The translations under genes and the position numbers were made by a program. Under the pieces are notes generated by a model, which saw only the letters and a program-made list of their open reading frames with translations, had not been told where the DNA came from and made no database searches. From contig NZ_FNBE01000003.1 of assembly GCF_900102195.1 (NCBI RefSeq), positions 186,001 to 250,000 of the forward strand: a stretch of 64,000 nucleotides of DNA, written 5' to 3'. This document shows, one piece after another, positions 23,150 through 30,441 of the stretch. Each line of letters starts with the position of its first letter. The first letter of the stretch is position 1. Origin of the DNA: Pseudonocardia oroxyli. Lineage in GTDB: Bacteria; Actinomycetota; Actinomycetes; Mycobacteriales; Pseudonocardiaceae.

Positions 23150-23641
23150 ATGGGCGACTACGCCAAGGCGCTCGGGGGGAAGCTCCGAGCCATCCGGCAG
23201 CAACAGGGGCTGTCGCTGCACGGCGTCGAACAGAAGTCCGGGGGCCGCTGGAAGGCGGTCGTCGTCGGGTCCTACGAGCGCGGCGACCGCGCCGTGACCG
23301 TGCAGAAGCTGGCGGAGCTGGCGGACTTCTACGGCGTCCCGGTGGCCGAGCTGCTCCCCGAGGGCCGGGTGCCGTCCGGTTCCGAGCCGGCCACGAAGAT
23401 CGTCATCAACCTCGAGCGGCTCCAGCAGCTGCCCGCGGACAAGGTGGGCCCGCTGGCCCGCTACGCCGCCGCGATCCAGTCCCAGCGCGGCGACTACAAC
23501 GGCAAGGTCCTGTCGATCCGGGCCGAGGACCTGCGTTCCTTGGCGATCATCTACGACATGACGCCCGGCGAGCTGACCGACCAGCTCATCGACTGGGGTG
23601 TGCTGCCTCCCGAGGCCCGTCCGTCGCACCGGGTGGACTGA
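23150..23641 (+). CDS. bldD: BldD, c-di-GMP-binding developmental regulator
   Basis: Transcription factor of 163 aa. The N-terminal HTH (about 8-70) reads KLRAIRQQQGLSLHGVEQKSG then SYERGDRAVTVQKL. The C-terminal domain carries the c-di-GMP signature RGD-x8-RxxD in RGDYNGKVLSIRAED (about 112-126). In Streptomyces, tetrameric c-di-GMP lets BldD dimerise and repress sporulation genes; here it probably controls development or stress genes. ATG 23150 follows AGGAGATCGCCAC. It stands alone, divergent from pyrR and convergent with bioN. Confidence 0.93.
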   Translation: MGDYAKALGGKLRAIRQQQGLSLHGVEQKSGGRWKAVVVGSYERGDRAVTVQKLAELADFYGVPVAELLPEGRVPSGSEPATKIVINLERLQQLPADKVGPLARYAAAIQSQRGDYNGKVLSIRAEDLRSLAIIYDMTPGELTDQLIDWGVLPPEARPSHRVD

Positions 23642-23699
23642 CACCGCCCGGTTCCGATCGGTTCCGTGCACCGGGGAAGGGCGCACGGCACCGACTCCC

Positions 23700-23733
23700 C
23701 CGACGGCGGCGGGCTCCGGCCCGCCGCCGTCGG
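23700..23733. terminator. Bidirectional terminator between bldD and bioN
   Basis: Perfect 15-bp stem beginning CCGACGGCGGCGGGC with a TCCG tetraloop, placed between two convergent stop codons. No T-tract is present, as often in high-GC genomes. Confidence 0.7.
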
Positions 23734-23748
23734 TCCGTCCCGGGCCGG

Positions 23749-24375
23749 TCAGCCGGTCCGCTCGTCCGCGTCCTCGTCCCCCACCCCGCGGGCGGCGAGG
23801 GCCTCGCCCAGCTCGTCGGCGTGGCGCAGGGTGCGGACCACGAACGGCACGGCGAACGCCGTCGGCGACCGGCCCGCCCCGCGGGCGACGGCCGCCTCGC
23901 GCACCGACGCGGCGATCGCCGCCAGGGTCCCGACGGCCTGCACCGTGAGCCCGACCAGCAGGCCCAGCCGCTCCGGGCGCACCCCGAACCGGCGCAGCGG
24001 TCCCAGCCCCCGTTCGACGGCCGCCACGACCGCGTCGATCCGCGTGGTCAGGGTGAACAGGCTGGCGGCCGCCAACGCCGCGACCAGGCTCAGCACGGTC
24101 ACCGCCGCGGCCTGCGGGCCGACCAGCCACAGCTGCAGCCCGCCCACGAACACGGCCAGCACGAGCAGCAGCCTCGCGACCTGCCAGACCCGCGCCCACG
24201 GCGGGCGGGCGACCGCGTAGCCCACCGCGACGAGCCCGCAGGCGCCCGCGAGCCAGCCCACGTCGCTCCGCACCACGACGAGCGTCACGACCACGAGCAG
24301 GACCAGCAGCTTCGGGCCCGCAGGCGCGCGGTGGAGCGGGCTGGTCCCGGGCGCGTACAGGCCGAGCGGGTTCAT
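23749..24375 (-). CDS. bioN: ECF transporter transmembrane subunit BioN (EcfT/CbiQ family)
   Basis: A 208-aa membrane protein with several hydrophobic helices (about 22-40, 43-60, 68-90, 98-115) and the two EcfT-type Ala-Arg-Gly motifs that touch the ATPases: AAVARGAGRS (~163) and ALAARGVGDE (~195). It energises the biotin S-component BioY together with BioM. The ATG at 24375 overlaps the bioM stop in ATGA. Last gene of bioY-ligase-thiolase-bioM-bioN. Confidence 0.88.
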   Translation of the reverse strand: MNPLGLYAPGTSPLHRAPAGPKLLVLLVVVTLVVVRSDVGWLAGACGLVAVGYAVARPPWARVWQVARLLLVLAVFVGGLQLWLVGPQAAAVTVLSLVAALAAASLFTLTTRIDAVVAAVERGLGPLRRFGVRPERLGLLVGLTVQAVGTLAAIAASVREAAVARGAGRSPTAFAVPFVVRTLRHADELGEALAARGVGDEDADERTG

Positions 24376-25046
24376 CCGACGAGCTCCCGGTAGTACCGGA
24401 TCGCGGGCCCGGGGGCGTCGTCCGCCACGACCACGCCCCCGTCGAGGACGACGACCCGGTCGAACCCGGCGAGCAGGTCCAGGTCGTGGGTGACCAGCAG
24501 GACCTGCTGGCGCAGCCCGGCCAGGATGTCGGCGAAGCGGCGCGTGTTGCGCAGGTCCAACAGCGTGGTGGGCTCGTCGCAGACCAGCACGTCCGGGTCG
24601 AGCGCGAGCATCCCGCACAGGGCGAGCAGCTGCTTCTGCCCACCCGAGAGCTGGTGGGCGGGATGGTCGGCGTAGCCCTCGAGCCCGTGCGCGGCCAGGA
24701 CCTCGGCGGCGCGCGCGGCCCGCTCGGCGCGGTCCTTCACCGTGCGCCGCAACGAGAACGCGACGTCCTCCCCCGCTGTCGGCATCACGATCTGGCTGTC
24801 CGGGTTGGTGAACACGAAGCCGACCCGCCTGCGGACGGCCGCGCCGTCCGACGTGGGGTCGAGCCCGTCGACCCGCACCTCGCCGTGCGTCGGGCGGACC
24901 AGGCCGTTGACCATCCGGGCCAGTGTGGACTTCCCGGAGCCGTTGGCGCCCACGAAGCCCACGCGCGCCTCGGGCAGGGAGAGGGTGACGTCGTCGAGCA
25001 CCGTGCGGTCGTCGTACCGGTGGGAGACGGCGCGGTAGGAGATCAC
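24372..25046 (-). CDS. bioM: ECF transporter ATPase BioM
   Basis: ABC ATPase of 224 aa. Walker A GANGSGKST (~32-40), Q-loop FTNPDSQIV (~75), signature LSGGQKQ (~130), Walker B VLVCDEPTT (~150) and switch His THDLD (~178) are all intact. Only one ATPase gene is present, as in other BioMNY systems where BioM acts as a homodimer. The GTG at 25046 overlaps the thiolase stop. Substrate assignment rests on bioY in the same operon. Confidence 0.9.
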   Translation of the reverse strand: MISYRAVSHRYDDRTVLDDVTLSLPEARVGFVGANGSGKSTLARMVNGLVRPTHGEVRVDGLDPTSDGAAVRRRVGFVFTNPDSQIVMPTAGEDVAFSLRRTVKDRAERAARAAEVLAAHGLEGYADHPAHQLSGGQKQLLALCGMLALDPDVLVCDEPTTLLDLRNTRRFADILAGLRQQVLLVTHDLDLLAGFDRVVVLDGGVVVADDAPGPAIRYYRELVG

Positions 25047-26176
25047 CGGCCTGCTCCGGGCACGTGCTCCCACAGCGCCGCGACACCCAGGCCGCCGCCG
25101 GCCGACAACGCGGTCAGCCCGACCCGTCCGGCACCCTCGCGGACCAGCCTGCTGAACAGCCGCACCACGAGCACGGCCCCGGACGCGCCCCACGGGTGCC
25201 CGAGGGCCACGGCCCCGCCGTCCGGGCTCACCGCCTCCTCGGGCAGGTCCGCGGCGTCCAGGCAGGCGAGGGTCTGGCCGGCGAAGGCCTCGGTGAACTC
25301 GACGACGTCCGGGTGCCCGTGCCCCAGGACCTCCCGCATCGCGGGCACCGCACCGAGGCCCAGCCGCCGCGGGTCGACCCCCGAGGTGGCGCTCGCCACC
25401 AGCCGGAGGCCGGGAACACCCAGCTCACGGCGCACGTCCTCGCTCACCACGAGGACCGCCGCGGCCCCGTCGCTCACCGCGCACGAGTTCGCCGCGGTCG
25501 CCGTCCCGTCGGGGGTGAAGGCGGGGCGGAACCGCGCCAGCCGCGCCGCCGTGAACCCGGCGCGCGGCCGCTGGTCGCGCGAGACCGCGCCTGCGGTCCC
25601 GGCGAGCGGCACGAGCTCGGCGTCGAACCGGCCCGCGGCCTGGGCGGCGACCGCGCGCTCGTGGCTGCGCAGGGCGAAGCGGTCCTGCCGCTCCCGCGAG
25701 ATCCCGGCCTCCCGCGCCACCAGGTCGGCGGCCTCCCCCATCTCCGGGTCGCCGAGCTCCGCGGGCGCGAACGGGGCGCGCGTGTACGGGGTGGGCGGGT
25801 CCGAGCGGAACGCGCGGTGCGGCGCGGTGGACGCGCTCTCGGTGCCGCCCGCGAGGTACGCACGCCCCTCCCCGGCCCGGATCATGCTGCAGGCCAGCGT
25901 GATCGCCGCGAGCCCACTCGCACACTGGCGGTCCACGGTCAGTCCTGGCACGCCCTCGCCGAGCCCGGCCCGCAGGGCGGCGACCCGGGCGGTGTTGCCC
26001 CCGGGCCCGAACACGTTCCCGAGGATCACGTCGTCCACCGGCGGGGCGCCCGCGACGTCCGCCCGCACGGCCCGCAGCACCGGCGCGGCGAGCTCGTCCG
26101 CGGTGAACGCGCGCAGGATCCCGCCCGCGTTGCCGATCGGGGTCCGGCGGGCGGCGATCACCACCGGCCTGGTCAT
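25043..26176 (-). CDS. Thiolase-family protein without the C-terminal catalytic cysteine
   Basis: Acetyl-CoA acetyltransferase fold, 377 aa. The nucleophile is present in DRQCASGLAA (C85), and the His motif GHPWGASGA lies near residue 318. In place of the usual CxGGG near the C-terminus the sequence is TALSAGGGLG, so the proton-shuttling Cys is Ser or Ala. The protein may therefore perform a modified thiolase or ketoacyl-synthase-like reaction. It overlaps the ligase gene upstream and bioM downstream by 4 bases each, so it is made together with a biotin transporter. Substrate unknown. Confidence 0.8.
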   Translation of the reverse strand: MTRPVVIAARRTPIGNAGGILRAFTADELAAPVLRAVRADVAGAPPVDDVILGNVFGPGGNTARVAALRAGLGEGVPGLTVDRQCASGLAAITLACSMIRAGEGRAYLAGGTESASTAPHRAFRSDPPTPYTRAPFAPAELGDPEMGEAADLVAREAGISRERQDRFALRSHERAVAAQAAGRFDAELVPLAGTAGAVSRDQRPRAGFTAARLARFRPAFTPDGTATAANSCAVSDGAAAVLVVSEDVRRELGVPGLRLVASATSGVDPRRLGLGAVPAMREVLGHGHPDVVEFTEAFAGQTLACLDAADLPEEAVSPDGGAVALGHPWGASGAVLVVRLFSRLVREGAGRVGLTALSAGGGLGVAALWEHVPGAGR

Positions 26177-27378
26177 CGGAGCGGCTCCGCGTCGAGCGTG
26201 CCCGCGGCGAGGGCCGCAGCGAGGGCGGCGCGGGCGGGCTTGCCCGCCGGAGTGCGCGGGATCTCCTTCGCCCGCAACCAGATCCGCGGCCGCTTGCGCG
26301 GGTCCAGGCCGGCCCGGGCGGCCGCGCGCAGGTCGGCGAGCGCGGGCTCGCCCTCCACCACGGCGGTGACCACGGCCCCGAGCCGCGGGTGCGGCGACCC
26401 GGCGACGACGACGTCCGACACCCCGGGCACCGCGCGCAGCACCGCCTCGACCTCCTCGGCGGCCACCAGGAAGCCGCCGGAGCCGATCGTCGCGGACTCG
26501 CGCCCGTGGACGGTGAGCACGCCGTCGACGAGGTCGACGCGGTCCCCCACGCTGGTCCACTCCGGACTCGGGTCGAGCACGCCGCCGCGGAGCCTGCCGT
26601 CGACCGCCAGCGGCGAGCGCACCCACAGCTCGCCCGCCCGCACGTCCAGGTCCACGCCGGAGACCGGGCGCAGGGCCCCGTCCTGCCGGATCGCGATCAG
26701 CGAGTGCTCGGCGGACCCGTAGTACTCCAGCAGCTCCGGCCTGCGCAGGCCCTCCGGCACGTGCGCGCCCCCGCACACGACCAGCTCGAACGGGACCGCG
26801 GCGATCTCCGGCAGCATCGCGGGCACGACGTGGACCGTGGCGGCCCCGCGGGCGGCCGCCGCGCTCAGCCGGGGTTCCAGCCGCAGCTCGGCACCGCACC
26901 ACAGCGCGTGCAGGGCACCGAACAGGAACAACGACGAGCTGAGCGGCCCGGCGACCAGCACCGGGCCCGGCACCGCGCCCAGCGCCTCGAAGCTGCGCAG
27001 CCAGGAGGCGCGAGAGCGCTGCAGGACCTTCGGCGTGCCGCTGCTCCCGGAGGTCGTGGGCAGGTAGAAGGGCGCGGCGAGGTCGACCGGGATGTCCTCC
27101 ACCGTCCCGGAGCCGGCGTCGGGGGTGCCCTCCACCACCGTGTCCGGGCGGGCGTCCGCCAGCACCCCGGCCCGCTCGCGCGCGGACCAGCCGGGTTCCA
27201 GGACCAGGGCCGCCGCCCCGCGCCGGTCACAGGCCAGGAACCAGGCGAGGATGTCCCCGTCGCCGATCGCCACCCGGGCACCCGGCCCGATCCCCCGGCG
27301 CTGCAGCTCGGCGGCCCCGGCCCCGACCCGCGCGGCGAGGTCCGCGGGCAGGGCGGCTCCGCCGAGCACCGGGGTCAC
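26173..27378 (-). CDS. Short AMP-binding acyl-CoA ligase-like protein
   Basis: Adenylate-forming enzyme of 401 aa, shorter than the usual 500-560 because the N-terminal subdomain is reduced. The ATP loop is TTSGSSGTPK (~108-117), the A5 motif is ELLEYYGSAEHS (~225), a GDRVDLVDG motif follows, and the catalytic Lys is present in RTPAGKPARAAL near the C-terminus. It probably activates a carboxylic acid to a CoA thioester. Its position directly after bioY and before the thiolase suggests a substrate linked to biotin or its pimeloyl-type precursor; this is inference. GTG 27378 overlaps the bioY stop. Confidence 0.8.
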   Translation of the reverse strand: MTPVLGGAALPADLAARVGAGAAELQRRGIGPGARVAIGDGDILAWFLACDRRGAAALVLEPGWSARERAGVLADARPDTVVEGTPDAGSGTVEDIPVDLAAPFYLPTTSGSSGTPKVLQRSRASWLRSFEALGAVPGPVLVAGPLSSSLFLFGALHALWCGAELRLEPRLSAAAARGAATVHVVPAMLPEIAAVPFELVVCGGAHVPEGLRRPELLEYYGSAEHSLIAIRQDGALRPVSGVDLDVRAGELWVRSPLAVDGRLRGGVLDPSPEWTSVGDRVDLVDGVLTVHGRESATIGSGGFLVAAEEVEAVLRAVPGVSDVVVAGSPHPRLGAVVTAVVEGEPALADLRAAARAGLDPRKRPRIWLRAKEIPRTPAGKPARAALAAALAAGTLDAEPLR

Positions 27379-27941
27379 GTGCGCCCCACGAGCCGCCCCG
27401 GGAGCGCGCGGTGCACCAGCGACGCGACGAGCGCGGCGATGACGACCTTGGCGAGGTCACCGGGCACGAACACCAGCGACCCGGTGACCGCGGTCGACCA
27501 CGAGCCCGTGTACACCGCCAGCCACGGGATCCCGACCAGGTAGTCGGCGACGAGCCCGGCGAACGCGGCGAGGAGCAGCAGCGGCAGCCCGGGCCGCCGG
27601 GCGCGCTGCGCGATCAGGCCGCTGACCAGCGCCGACAGGATCCATCCGAGGAGGAACCCGCCGCTCGGGCCGACGAAGGGGGCGAGCCCGCCGCGCCCGC
27701 CGGAGAGCAGCGGCAGCCCGATCGCGACCAGCGCGAGCAACAGCAGCAGCGCGAACACCGCCCGCCGCGCCCCGACGAGCACCCCGGCCAGGAACGGGCC
27801 CATGTTCTGGACCACGATCGGCACCCCCGACGCCCCGACGTAGACGCCCGGGAACAGCCCCAGCACGGCGATGAACGCCGCCAGGACGACGGTCGTGGCG
27901 AGGTCGGCGGCAGGCGCGGCGGCGCGCGGGCGGTCGGACAC
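27375..27941 (-). CDS. bioY: Biotin ECF transporter S-component BioY
   Basis: Substrate-binding membrane protein of 188 aa with about six hydrophobic segments. Typical BioY features are VPIVVQNMGPFLAGVLVGARRA (cited here as VPIVVQNMGPFLAG, ~40-53), the GPSGGFLLGW motif (~90-99) and FVPGDLAKVVIAAL (~158-171). It captures biotin and delivers it with BioMN. GTG 27941 lies six bases after a TAACCT -10 hexamer, so the operon mRNA may be leaderless. First of five overlapping genes. Confidence 0.92.
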   Translation of the reverse strand: MSDRPRAAAPAADLATTVVLAAFIAVLGLFPGVYVGASGVPIVVQNMGPFLAGVLVGARRAVFALLLLLALVAIGLPLLSGGRGGLAPFVGPSGGFLLGWILSALVSGLIAQRARRPGLPLLLLAAFAGLVADYLVGIPWLAVYTGSWSTAVTGSLVFVPGDLAKVVIAALVASLVHRALPGRLVGRT

Positions 27942-27947
27942 GGGTGA

Positions 27948-27953
27948 AGGTTA
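27948..27953 (-). promoter_or_regulatory. -10 element of a leaderless bioY promoter
   Basis: TAACCT on the minus strand, six bases before the GTG. No BirA-type or BioQ palindrome was recognised nearby. Confidence 0.5.
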
Positions 27954-28010
27954 GCCGGCGGAACCCGGTCCTCCGCTGTCGCGCCCGCCACTCCCCTGTC
28001 GGCTCGGCTC

Positions 28011-28041
28011 GGTTCTGCTCAGTTCTGCTCAGTTCTGCTCA
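28011..28041. repeat. Short tandem repeat, 10-bp unit AGTTCTGCTC
   Basis: Three near-identical 10-base units (the first begins GG instead of AG), continuing into AGTGGTGCTG. They end at the stop codon of the DUF6295-like gene. Likely slippage product. Confidence 0.7.
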
Positions 28042-28296
28042 GTGGTGCTGCGCACGCTCCACCGTGGTCTGCAGCGCCGCGAGGAGCTCGCGGGCCGACT
28101 CCAGGGACAGCTCCACCGCCACCCGCGCGCCCGGGCCGCGGTCCGGGGCGAGGAAGTCGATGTTCACGGTGTGATCGTCCGGGGCGTGGACCGGGTGGTC
28201 GTAGTAGACGGTCGCGGTGCGCAGCGGGAACCAGCCCTCGGGTCCCTTGCCGCTGCTGCGGCGCACCTCGATCCGCTCCGTGGAGTAGGTGCACAC
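28039..28296 (-). CDS. Small DUF6295-like protein
   Basis: An 85-aa cytosolic protein beginning VCTYSTERIEV and containing GPEGWFPLRTATVYYDHPVHAP in its middle (key residues WFPL and YYDHPVH) and VELSLESARELL near the C-terminus. These match a family of short actinobacterial proteins of unknown function that I recall as DUF6295. GTG 28296 starts just after the hydrolase stop, with GGGAGG 11 bases upstream, so the two genes are probably co-transcribed. The two histidines in DHPVH could bind metal, but nothing more can be said. Confidence 0.75.
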   Translation of the reverse strand: MCTYSTERIEVRRSSGKGPEGWFPLRTATVYYDHPVHAPDDHTVNIDFLAPDRGPGARVAVELSLESARELLAALQTTVERAQHH

Positions 28297-28298
28297 GG

Positions 28299-29039
28299 TT
28301 ACAGGTACCTCCCGAAGAAGGCCTCGATCCGCTCCCAGCCGTCGTTCGCCGCCTCCGGCCGGTAGGCCGTGCGGTTGACGGCGAAGAAGGCGTGGCCCGC
28401 GCCCTCGTAGCGGTGGAACTCGTAGGTCTTCCCGTTGTCGCGCAACAGCTTCTCCAGCTCGTCGACGTCCGCGGGCGACGGATGGGCGTCGTCCTGGCCG
28501 AACAGGCCGAGCAGCGGCGCCCGCAGCTCGGGCACCCGGTCGGCCAGCGGCGCGACCTGCAGCGGGAAGCCCTCCGGGGGCGTCCCGACGACGAACGCGC
28601 CGTAGCAGTCCACGGCCGCCTGCACGTCGACCTCGACCCCGCTCAGGAAGGCCTGGCGGCCGCCGGAGCAGTAGCCGATCGTCCCGACCCGGCCGTTCGA
28701 CGTCGGCAGGCCCCGCAGCCACCGCGCGGCGCCCTTCGCGTCCCCGACGAACCGCTCGTCCGGCACGCCGCCCCGGGCGCGGGCGGCGGCGGCCGCGTCG
28801 TCCGGGGCGGCGCCGGGCGCCTCCCGGCTGTAGAGGTTGACGCAGATCGCGTCGTAGCCCAGCACCGCGAAGCGGCGCACCATCTCCTTCGTCTCCTTGT
28901 CGTAGCCGGGCATGTGGTGGATCACGATCACCCCGCCGCGTGGCCCGGGGGCCATCGGGCGGGCCGTGTAGGCCTCGATGAGGTCGTCACCGTGACCGCG
29001 GATCCCCACGGTCTCGGCCAGGACGGCGTCGTACGCCAC
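28299..29039 (-). CDS. Dienelactone hydrolase family protein
   Basis: Alpha/beta hydrolase of 246 aa. The triad fits the dienelactone type: Cys in TIGYCSGGRQ (~124), Asp in FGQDDAHPSP (~178) and His in GAGHAFFAV (~211). The strand-loop VIVIHHMPGYDKETKEMVRRFA near 38-58 also fits. Dienelactone hydrolases open lactones in chloro-aromatic breakdown, but most genomic members have unknown substrates. GTG 29039 follows GGAGGAGAC. Upstream of and coupled to the DUF6295-like gene. Confidence 0.85.
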   Translation of the reverse strand: MAYDAVLAETVGIRGHGDDLIEAYTARPMAPGPRGGVIVIHHMPGYDKETKEMVRRFAVLGYDAICVNLYSREAPGAAPDDAAAAARARGGVPDERFVGDAKGAARWLRGLPTSNGRVGTIGYCSGGRQAFLSGVEVDVQAAVDCYGAFVVGTPPEGFPLQVAPLADRVPELRAPLLGLFGQDDAHPSPADVDELEKLLRDNGKTYEFHRYEGAGHAFFAVNRTAYRPEAANDGWERIEAFFGRYL

Positions 29040-29081
29040 GTCTCCTCCTCGCTGGGATGGCTCAGCTGTCGGGTCCCTGCC

Positions 29082-29087
29082 TACCCT
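29082..29087 (+). promoter_or_regulatory. -10 element upstream of the aminotransferase
   Basis: TACCCT ends eight bases before ATG 29096 and no Shine-Dalgarno sequence lies between, consistent with a leaderless or nearly leaderless mRNA. Confidence 0.45.
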
Positions 29088-29095
29088 TGTCGACC

Positions 29096-30337
29096 ATGAG
29101 CATCGGCACCGAGTCCCTGTGGCACCCGTTCGCGGCGATGGAATCGGTCAAGCGGTCCCAGACGGTGATCACCCGGGCCGAGGACGTCTGGATCTGGGAC
29201 GCCGCGGGCACCCGCTACCTCGACGCCACCGCGAGCCTCTGGTACGCCAACGCGGGCCACGGCCGCCGGGAGATCGCCGACGCGGTCACCGCCCAGCTCG
29301 GGAGGCTCGACGCCTACCACCTGTTCACCGACTTCGCGAACGAGCCCGCCCTCGCCCTGGCCGACGCGCTCGCCGCCCGCGCACCGATGGCGGACGCGAA
29401 GGTGTTCCTCACCAGCGGCGGCGGCGACTCGATCGACACCGCCGCCAAGATCGCCCGCGCGCACTTCGCGCTGACCGGGCAGCCGGACCGCACGATCCTG
29501 CTGCACCGCGAGCACAGCTACCACGGCACGCACGGCCTGGGCACCTCGCTGGCGGGCATCCCCGGCAACCGGGTGGCGCCGCCGTTCGTGCCGGACGTCG
29601 TGCAGACGGCGTGGAACGACGCCGAGATGCTCGAGGAGACCCTCCGCGAGCTCGGCCCGGAGCGGATCGCCGCATTCTTCTGCGAGCCCGTGATCGGGGC
29701 GGGCGGGGTGCTGCCGCCGCCGCCCGGGTACATCGAGGCGGCGGCGCAGGTGTGCGCGCGCCACGGCGTGCTCTTCGTCGCCGACGCCGTGATCTGCGGC
29801 TTCGGCCGGCTCGGCGACTGGTTCGGGGTGGACCGCTTCGGCATCACGCCGGACCTGGTCACCTTCGCCAAGGGCGTGACGTCCGGGGTCCAGCCGCTCG
29901 GCGGCGTGCTCGCCTCGGGGGCGGTCGCCGCGCCCTTCTGGGACACCCCGGGCACCGTCCTGCGGCACGGTCAGACCTACTCCGGGCATCCCGTCGCCTG
30001 CGCCGCCGGGCTCGCCACGGTCGAGCTCTACGAGCGCGACGGGCTCTTCGCCCGCGCGGACGCCCTGGAGGGGCCGCTGCTGCAGCGTCTGCAGGGCCTG
30101 GCGGACCACCCGCTCGTCACCGAGGCGCGGGGCGGCACCGGCTTCCTCGGCGCCCTCGAGCTCGTACCCGACCGGCCGGGGATCACCGGGCGCGTGGCGA
30201 ACGCCGTCCGCGAGCACGGGGTGATCATCCGTCCGATGGTGAGCGCGCTGGGCTTCAGCCCGCCCCTGACGGCGACGGAGGACCACCTCGACCAACTCGC
30301 CGAAGCCGTCCGCAAGGGCCTGGACCAGGTCGCCTGA
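29096..30337 (+). CDS. Class III PLP-dependent aminotransferase
   Basis: A 413-aa omega-transaminase-type enzyme. It opens with SLWHPFAAM, like BioA and related enzymes. The PLP loop is FLTSGGGDSIDTAAKIAR (~98-115), an unusual form of the common SGSEAVE motif; the Asp is in FVADAVICGFGR (~226-237) and the Schiff-base Lys in TFAKGVTSG (~255-263). It could be a BioA-like or omega-amino acid:pyruvate aminotransferase. Proximity to bioY is suggestive but it is on the other strand and separated by two genes. A strong hairpin follows directly. Confidence 0.85.
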   Translation: MSIGTESLWHPFAAMESVKRSQTVITRAEDVWIWDAAGTRYLDATASLWYANAGHGRREIADAVTAQLGRLDAYHLFTDFANEPALALADALAARAPMADAKVFLTSGGGDSIDTAAKIARAHFALTGQPDRTILLHREHSYHGTHGLGTSLAGIPGNRVAPPFVPDVVQTAWNDAEMLEETLRELGPERIAAFFCEPVIGAGGVLPPPPGYIEAAAQVCARHGVLFVADAVICGFGRLGDWFGVDRFGITPDLVTFAKGVTSGVQPLGGVLASGAVAAPFWDTPGTVLRHGQTYSGHPVACAAGLATVELYERDGLFARADALEGPLLQRLQGLADHPLVTEARGGTGFLGALELVPDRPGITGRVANAVREHGVIIRPMVSALGFSPPLTATEDHLDQLAEAVRKGLDQVA

Positions 30338-30338
30338 C

Positions 30339-30411
30339 TTCCCCGCCGAGAGGAACCTGAGGGCGATGCCGGGGGTGCCGGAATCGCCCTGAGGTTCCTC
30401 TCGGCGGGGAA
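30339..30411. terminator. Perfect 29-bp stem-loop after the aminotransferase
   Basis: Arms 30339-30367 and 30383-30411 are exact reverse complements (starting TTCCCCGCCGAGAGG), with a 15-base loop. It begins one base after the stop codon and ends 30 bases before dinB. Very stable; it insulates dinB from readthrough. Confidence 0.85.
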
Positions 30412-30427
30412 TTGTCGGGGGCGAATG

Positions 30428-30441
30428 CGAACATCTGTTCG
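30428..30441. promoter_or_regulatory. LexA-type SOS box at dinB
   Basis: CGAACATCTGTTCG matches the Gram-positive/actinobacterial SOS box GAAC-N4-GTTC with symmetric CG flanks. Its last base is the first base of the dinB GTG start codon, so LexA would cover the promoter or start region. Confidence 0.8.

Noticed and set aside
28011-28041. Direct-repeat attachment site
   Set aside because: The 10-base units are a simple tandem slippage repeat with no integrase or second copy elsewhere in the window.
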